Below are positions 6,855-7,482 of a stretch of 7,482 nt of DNA, piece after piece. The stretch is taken from positions 1 to 7,482 of the forward strand of contig CANQJX010000085.1 of the NCBI GenBank assembly GCA_947624335.1, given 5' to 3'. The DNA is from an uncultured Marvinbryantia sp. GTDB lineage: Bacteria; Bacillota; Clostridia; Lachnospirales; Lachnospiraceae. The notes under the pieces are model-generated. The model ran no database searches. It was not told where the DNA came from and saw only the letters and a list, made by a program, of their open reading frames with translations. Numbering within the stretch: position 1 is the first letter of the stretch; the number at the start of each line of letters is the position of its first letter. Position numbers and translations under genes: made by a program.

Positions 6855-6883
6855 ATTATAGTGGAAAGAATCGTCCCTGTCAA
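6855..6883 (-). promoter_or_regulatory. Exact-consensus sigma-A promoter of the methyltransferase gene
   Basis: On the minus strand, TTGACA (6878-6883) and TATAAT (6855-6860) are separated by exactly 17 bases, a perfect match to the housekeeping promoter consensus. The predicted start is near 6848, about 28 bases before the methyltransferase ATG. Such a strong promoter would give early, high methyltransferase expression until the C protein binds the adjacent operator. Confidence 0.93.
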
Positions 6884-6936
6884 TAGGTTTGTAAACATTA
6901 TCCAAAGACCTACCGTTTCTCTTCCGGCCTTTTCGC

Positions 6937-6973
6937 AAAAAACCGGAACGCCTGTCGGCGTCCCGGTTTTTTT
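6937..6973. terminator. Bidirectional terminator downstream of the secreted repeat protein gene
   Basis: A 16-bp stem (6937-6952 with 6957-6972) has one mismatch and a TGTC loop. It ends in seven T on the plus strand (6967-6973) and six T on the minus strand (6937-6942). On the minus strand it closes the gene ending at 7017. On the plus strand no gene now ends just before it, which suggests it once also served nagA. Confidence 0.87.
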
Positions 6974-7016
6974 ATTTCCCGTTTTACTTCGTTTTATCTT
7001 TTGTAGTATTTCCGAT

Positions 7017-7481
7017 TTAAGCCGCCGGAGTATAACGCGCCTCGTACGTTTTATACATGTCTCTCCATGTGCGGGTAATCGTCCGGCTGCTTTCTGCCAG
7101 CTGGCCGTCGCAGTACCAGCCTGCGAACGTATATCCGCTCTTTGCGGCCGGAGCCGTCATGGTAAGCACGTTATTATTCTCCATCGTGCTGCCTGTGGAT
7201 TCGCCTTTCCAGTTATAGCCGTCGTCAAAGATCGTCGATGGCATTACCGTGTCCACAGCATAACCTTTTTCGTTCACAAAGCCTTCGCACTGATCCATAT
7301 TGGCCGTAAAGCGTACATACCATACATAGCGGTACGGCTTTGCCTGTTCGGTATCGTTTGCGCCGAACTTCTTCGGGTTATAGCCGCATACGGTGCAGGT
7401 ATACTGCTGGTCGCCCTCGCCCCATGTATGCCCTGTGCCCGCGGTCTTTAATTTGCCGCTGGATCTCAGGCCGCATACGCT
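7017..7481 (-). CDS. Secreted repeat protein, C-terminal part, with Cys-x-x-Cys module and InlB-type repeat
   Basis: The last 154 residues of a larger protein are visible; the frame is open to the window edge, so the start lies beyond it. A module with GHTWGEGDQ, YTCTVCG and NPKK (about residues 17-38 of the visible part) pairs Cys29 and Cys32 with an earlier Cys3. This style of short Cys-x-x-Cys module is common in large secreted proteins of gut Clostridia. Near the end, KSGYTFAGWYCDG (about 114-126) and YEARYTP (146-152) are the signature of the Listeria-Bacteroides/InlB B-repeat, a small extracellular beta domain. The protein ends right after this repeat with no LPXTG signal and no membrane anchor, so C-terminal sortase anchoring can be excluded. 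The overall function is unknown; adhesion or binding would be a guess from the domain type. Confidence 0.72.
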   Translation of the reverse strand, partial: SVCGLRSSGKLKTAGTGHTWGEGDQQYTCTVCGYNPKKFGANDTEQAKPYRYVWYVRFTANMDQCEGFVNEKGYAVDTVMPSTIFDDGYNWKGESTGSTMENNNVLTMTAPAAKSGYTFAGWYCDGQLAESSRTITRTWRDMYKTYEARYTPAA

Positions 7482-7482
7482 G

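Larger units (their letters stand above)
4447..6900. other. Type II restriction-modification cassette with C-protein control (likely horizontally acquired)
   Basis: This block holds a controller gene, an endonuclease gene and a convergent C5 methyltransferase gene, each with its own recognisable regulatory DNA. It is visibly richer in A and T runs than nagA on the left or metG, which fits transfer from another source. It sits tightly between the nagA stop codon and a bidirectional terminator. I see no integrase, transposase, tRNA gene or clear flanking direct repeat, so the boundaries are approximate and the mode of entry is unknown. Confidence 0.8.

Noticed and set aside
6821..6898. Earlier methyltransferase start at 6898
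   Set aside because: It would translate through the exact-consensus promoter; C5 methyltransferases normally start a few residues before motif I, which the ATG at 6820 gives.
6750..7451. Plus-strand open frame spanning the methyltransferase start, the promoter and the secreted protein gene
   Set aside because: It crosses a consensus promoter and a strong terminator and is antisense to two supported genes, with no protein similarity I can see.
1..7482. CRISPR array, tRNA or rRNA genes, transposase or integrase
   Set aside because: I looked for these on both strands and saw no repeat-spacer pattern, cloverleaf or recombinase motif.

Overview
The window looks like a chromosomal segment of a gut-type Clostridia member (Bacillota, probably Lachnospiraceae). 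This is inferred from the strong AGGAGG-like ribosome sites, the Clostridia-style methionyl-tRNA synthetase with a C-terminal tRNA-binding domain, the LplA/LipO-like solute-binding protein tail, and a secreted protein with InlB-type repeats and Cys-x-x-Cys modules. The species cannot be fixed from this sequence.

Layout, left to right. (1) 2-526 (+): C-terminal part of an extracellular sugar-type solute-binding protein, followed by a strong hairpin terminator (552-584) that also serves the convergent metG. (2) 611-3096 (-): a two-gene operon, dCMP deaminase then methionyl-tRNA synthetase, driven by a good sigma-A promoter at 3120-3148. (3) 3280-4446 (+): nagA, N-acetylglucosamine-6-phosphate deacetylase, divergent from the operon and preceded by a GC-rich leader hairpin. 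(4) about 4450-6900: a compact Type II restriction-modification (R-M) cassette, more AT-rich by eye than its surroundings. It has a small controller (C) protein gene, a PD-(D/E)XK restriction endonuclease gene and a convergent C5-cytosine methyltransferase gene. (5) 6937-6973: a bidirectional terminator. (6) 7017 to the end (-): C-terminal part of a secreted repeat protein.

The R-M cassette is the most interesting part, because its whole control circuit can be read from the DNA. The C/R promoter (TTGATA-17-TACAAT) carries a double C-box: one operator lies upstream of the -35 and the second lies in the spacer between -35 and -10. The methyltransferase has its own exact-consensus promoter (TTGACA-17-TATAAT). 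A single copy of the same operator lies across its predicted transcription start. This predicts early strong methylation, then C-activated C and R expression, then C repression of both promoters, the logic known for Esp1396I-type systems. The R and M genes converge, and both TAG stop codons lie inside one shared 18-bp palindrome that acts as terminator for both.

The cassette sits directly between nagA, which has no terminator of its own here, and a bidirectional terminator. This suggests it was inserted between nagA and its original terminator, so nagA transcripts may now run into the C and R genes. The endonuclease and methyltransferase are recognisable by fold and motif, but I cannot assign the DNA sequence they recognise.
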